Assembly: GCF_010365105.1 (NCBI RefSeq)
Contig: NZ_JAAFGZ010000010.1
Location: 1 to 64,000 of the forward strand
Source of the DNA: Polaromonas sp.
GTDB taxonomy: Bacteria; Pseudomonadota; Gammaproteobacteria; Burkholderiales; Burkholderiaceae_C
Direction of reading: 5' to 3'
DNA length: 64,000 bases
The notes beneath the pieces were generated by a model that ran no database searches, had not been told where the DNA came from, and saw only the letters and a program-made list of their open reading frames with translations. Positions 62,729 through 64,000 of the stretch are shown one piece after another; within the stretch, counting starts at the first letter, position 1, and each line of letters opens with the position of its first letter. Position numbers and translations under genes: made by a program.

Positions 62729-64000
62729 ATGCCGGACGATTTTTCAGAACCCTTTTCTTTCGATGCGCCACCTTTTGACTGCCTGAGCCCGGAGCAGCAA
62801 GCGCTGGTGCGGGGCAGCCTGGGCCGGGTGTCTTTCCCGAAGGGTGCGGTGATTTTGACGCCCGACATGGACCCTGCATATGTGTATGTGCTGCTCAAGG
62901 GGCATGTGCAGCAAATGGAAGCGGGCGAGGTGGTGGCGGTCTATGGGCCGCCCGATTTTTTTGCCTTTCGCGCGGTGATGGCGGGCCGCGCCAGCGGCGT
63001 GCTGCAGGCGCTGGACGAGGTCGAGGCCTGGCAGTTGCCCGGTGCCACGGCGCGGGCGCTCATTGCAGGCAACGCCCTGTTCAGCGCGCTGGTGTTTGCC
63101 GACCTGTCGCAGCGGCTTTCGGCTGCGGCAGAAAACCGCAAAAGCCGTGAATTCCTGTCGTTGATGATGGTCCGGGTCAGGGACGCCTACATTCGCAAGC
63201 CCTTTTTTGTTGATGGCGGTCTGGACCTGGTGTCGGTCTGCCGCCTACTGTCGGCGCAGGGGCTGGGCAATGCGCTGGTGCGCGATACCCACGGCGGCAT
63301 GCAGCGCATCGGCATGTTCACCACCACCGATTTGCGCGATGCCCTGCTGAGTCCGGTGCCGCCGCATGCGCTGGCCGTGCGCGAGGTCGCGCAGTTCACG
63401 CTGGTATCGGTTCAGGCCGGTGCAGAACTGTCCGAGGCCTTGCTGGCCATGATTCGCCATCGCGTGCACCGCGTGCTGGTGCGCGATGGCGATGCTATTT
63501 TGGGCGTGCTGAGCCAGCTCGACCTGATGAGCTTTGTGTCCAACCATTCGCACCTGGTGGCGCTGCAGGTCGAGCAGGCCGTCTCCATCGACGAGTTGAA
63601 GGCTGCTGCCTTGCAGATGGACGGGCTGATTGCGCTGCTGCACAGCGGCGGCGCCCGGGTCGAGCTCATTTCCAGCCTGGTAAGCGAGCTGAACCAGCAG
63701 ATTTTTGCCCGCCTGTGGTCGTTTGTCGCGCCGGCCGAACTGGTGGCCAACAGCTGCCTGATCGTGATGGGCAGCGAAGGCCGTGGCGAGCAGATACTCA
63801 AGACCGACCAGGACAATGCCCTGCTGCTGCGCGACGGTTTTGTGTGCGCCGAACTGCCGCAGAGCGTGCAGCGTTTCAACCAGGCCCTGACCGGGTTTGG
63901 CTACCCGCCCTGTCCGGGCAACATCATGGTGACGAATCCGCTGTGGTGCCAGCCGCTGGCCGGCTTTCAGGACAGCATCCTGCAATGGCTTTATGGGGCC
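62729..64000 (+). CDS. cNMP-binding/CBS/DUF294 nucleotidyltransferase-like protein (3' end outside window)
   Basis: At least 424 residues, truncated by the window edge. An N-terminal cyclic-nucleotide-binding-like domain (about 20-135, with FPKGAVILTPDMDPAYVYVL) is followed by a CBS pair (about 150-290, with GGMQRIGMFTTTDLRDALLS and HRVHRVLVRDGDAILGVLS) and a DUF294/GlnD-like nucleotidyltransferase domain whose motif is LIVMGSEGRGEQILKTDQDN. The architecture suggests an adenylate- or nucleotide-sensing regulator. It follows actP and may modulate acetate metabolism, but this is inference. ATG 62729 is chosen; another ATG at 62715 is out of frame. Confidence 0.88.
   Translation, partial: MPDDFSEPFSFDAPPFDCLSPEQQALVRGSLGRVSFPKGAVILTPDMDPAYVYVLLKGHVQQMEAGEVVAVYGPPDFFAFRAVMAGRASGVLQALDEVEAWQLPGATARALIAGNALFSALVFADLSQRLSAAAENRKSREFLSLMMVRVRDAYIRKPFFVDGGLDLVSVCRLLSAQGLGNALVRDTHGGMQRIGMFTTTDLRDALLSPVPPHALAVREVAQFTLVSVQAGAELSEALLAMIRHRVHRVLVRDGDAILGVLSQLDLMSFVSNHSHLVALQVEQAVSIDELKAAALQMDGLIALLHSGGARVELISSLVSELNQQIFARLWSFVAPAELVANSCLIVMGSEGRGEQILKTDQDNALLLRDGFVCAELPQSVQRFNQALTGFGYPPCPGNIMVTNPLWCQPLAGFQDSILQWLYGA

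Noticed and set aside
1..64000. CRISPR array, tRNA gene, integrase, transposase or prophage.
   Set aside because: No regularly spaced direct repeats, tRNA cloverleaf, recombinase or phage structural gene could be recognised in the sequence.

Overview
The window looks like a chromosomal segment of a high-GC betaproteobacterium of the order Burkholderiales, family Comamonadaceae, most like Polaromonas. This rests on the 5S rRNA tail, the order corC-lnt-glyQ-glyS-gmhB-plsC, a LiuR-controlled leucine/isovalerate degradation locus, and two families of dispersed repeats that I associate with this family. The genus is inference; no search was run.

Layout. 1-135: 3' end of a 5S rRNA and its terminator. 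0.2-6.8 kb: a metallo-beta-lactamase-fold hydrolase and a FadD-type acyl-CoA ligase, a conserved unknown, a Tat-signal small subunit with a GMC flavo-oxidoreductase, and a lipase-like hydrolase. 7.1-11.6 kb: a receiver-cyclase gene translationally coupled to a Cache hybrid histidine kinase. 11.6-16.4 kb: hppD-phhA (phenylalanine/tyrosine breakdown), a lipase with its foldase, and an Lrp/AsnC regulator. 16.7-26.6 kb: acetyltransferase, then housekeeping genes (corC, lnt, glyQS, gmhB, plsC, YgjP-type peptidase). 26.7-34.0 kb: a signalling island with an Rcp-type receiver, a 1420-residue multi-PAS kinase, an HTH-receiver protein and a PAS kinase whose phospho-accepting histidine is a threonine. 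34.2-41.4 kb: liuR with two LiuR-type operators, thioesterase, isovaleryl-CoA dehydrogenase, carbonic anhydrase, aceK, thiolase and a second acyl-CoA dehydrogenase. 41.5-46.4 kb: an SLC13 transporter with two RCK_C domains, then trkA-trkH. 46.4-49.4 kb: rhodanese, class V aminotransferase, YchJ and HAD proteins. 49.6-52.3 kb: a small potassium-channel-like protein, gene relics, an exported unknown and an AraC regulator. 52.5-60.4 kb: the second liu block (acyl-CoA synthetase, mccB, liuC, a DUF4126 membrane protein, mccA) and a hydroxyacid reductase. 60.6-64.0 kb: yjcH-actP for acetate uptake and the start of a cNMP-CBS-DUF294 gene that runs off the end.

The two liu blocks together cover the route from isovaleryl-CoA through methylcrotonyl-CoA to hydroxymethylglutaryl-CoA. 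With acetyl-CoA acetyltransferase, aceK (glyoxylate-shunt switch) and actP nearby, the right half is weighted towards producing and using acetyl-CoA.

The observations most worth checking are the histidine-less kinase beside an HTH-receiver protein, the cyclase with altered catalytic residues, a family of AT-rich palindromic repeats found both between and inside genes, a GC-rich repeat that may extend PhhA, and a relic junction that joins pieces of AraC-like and HAD-like genes.
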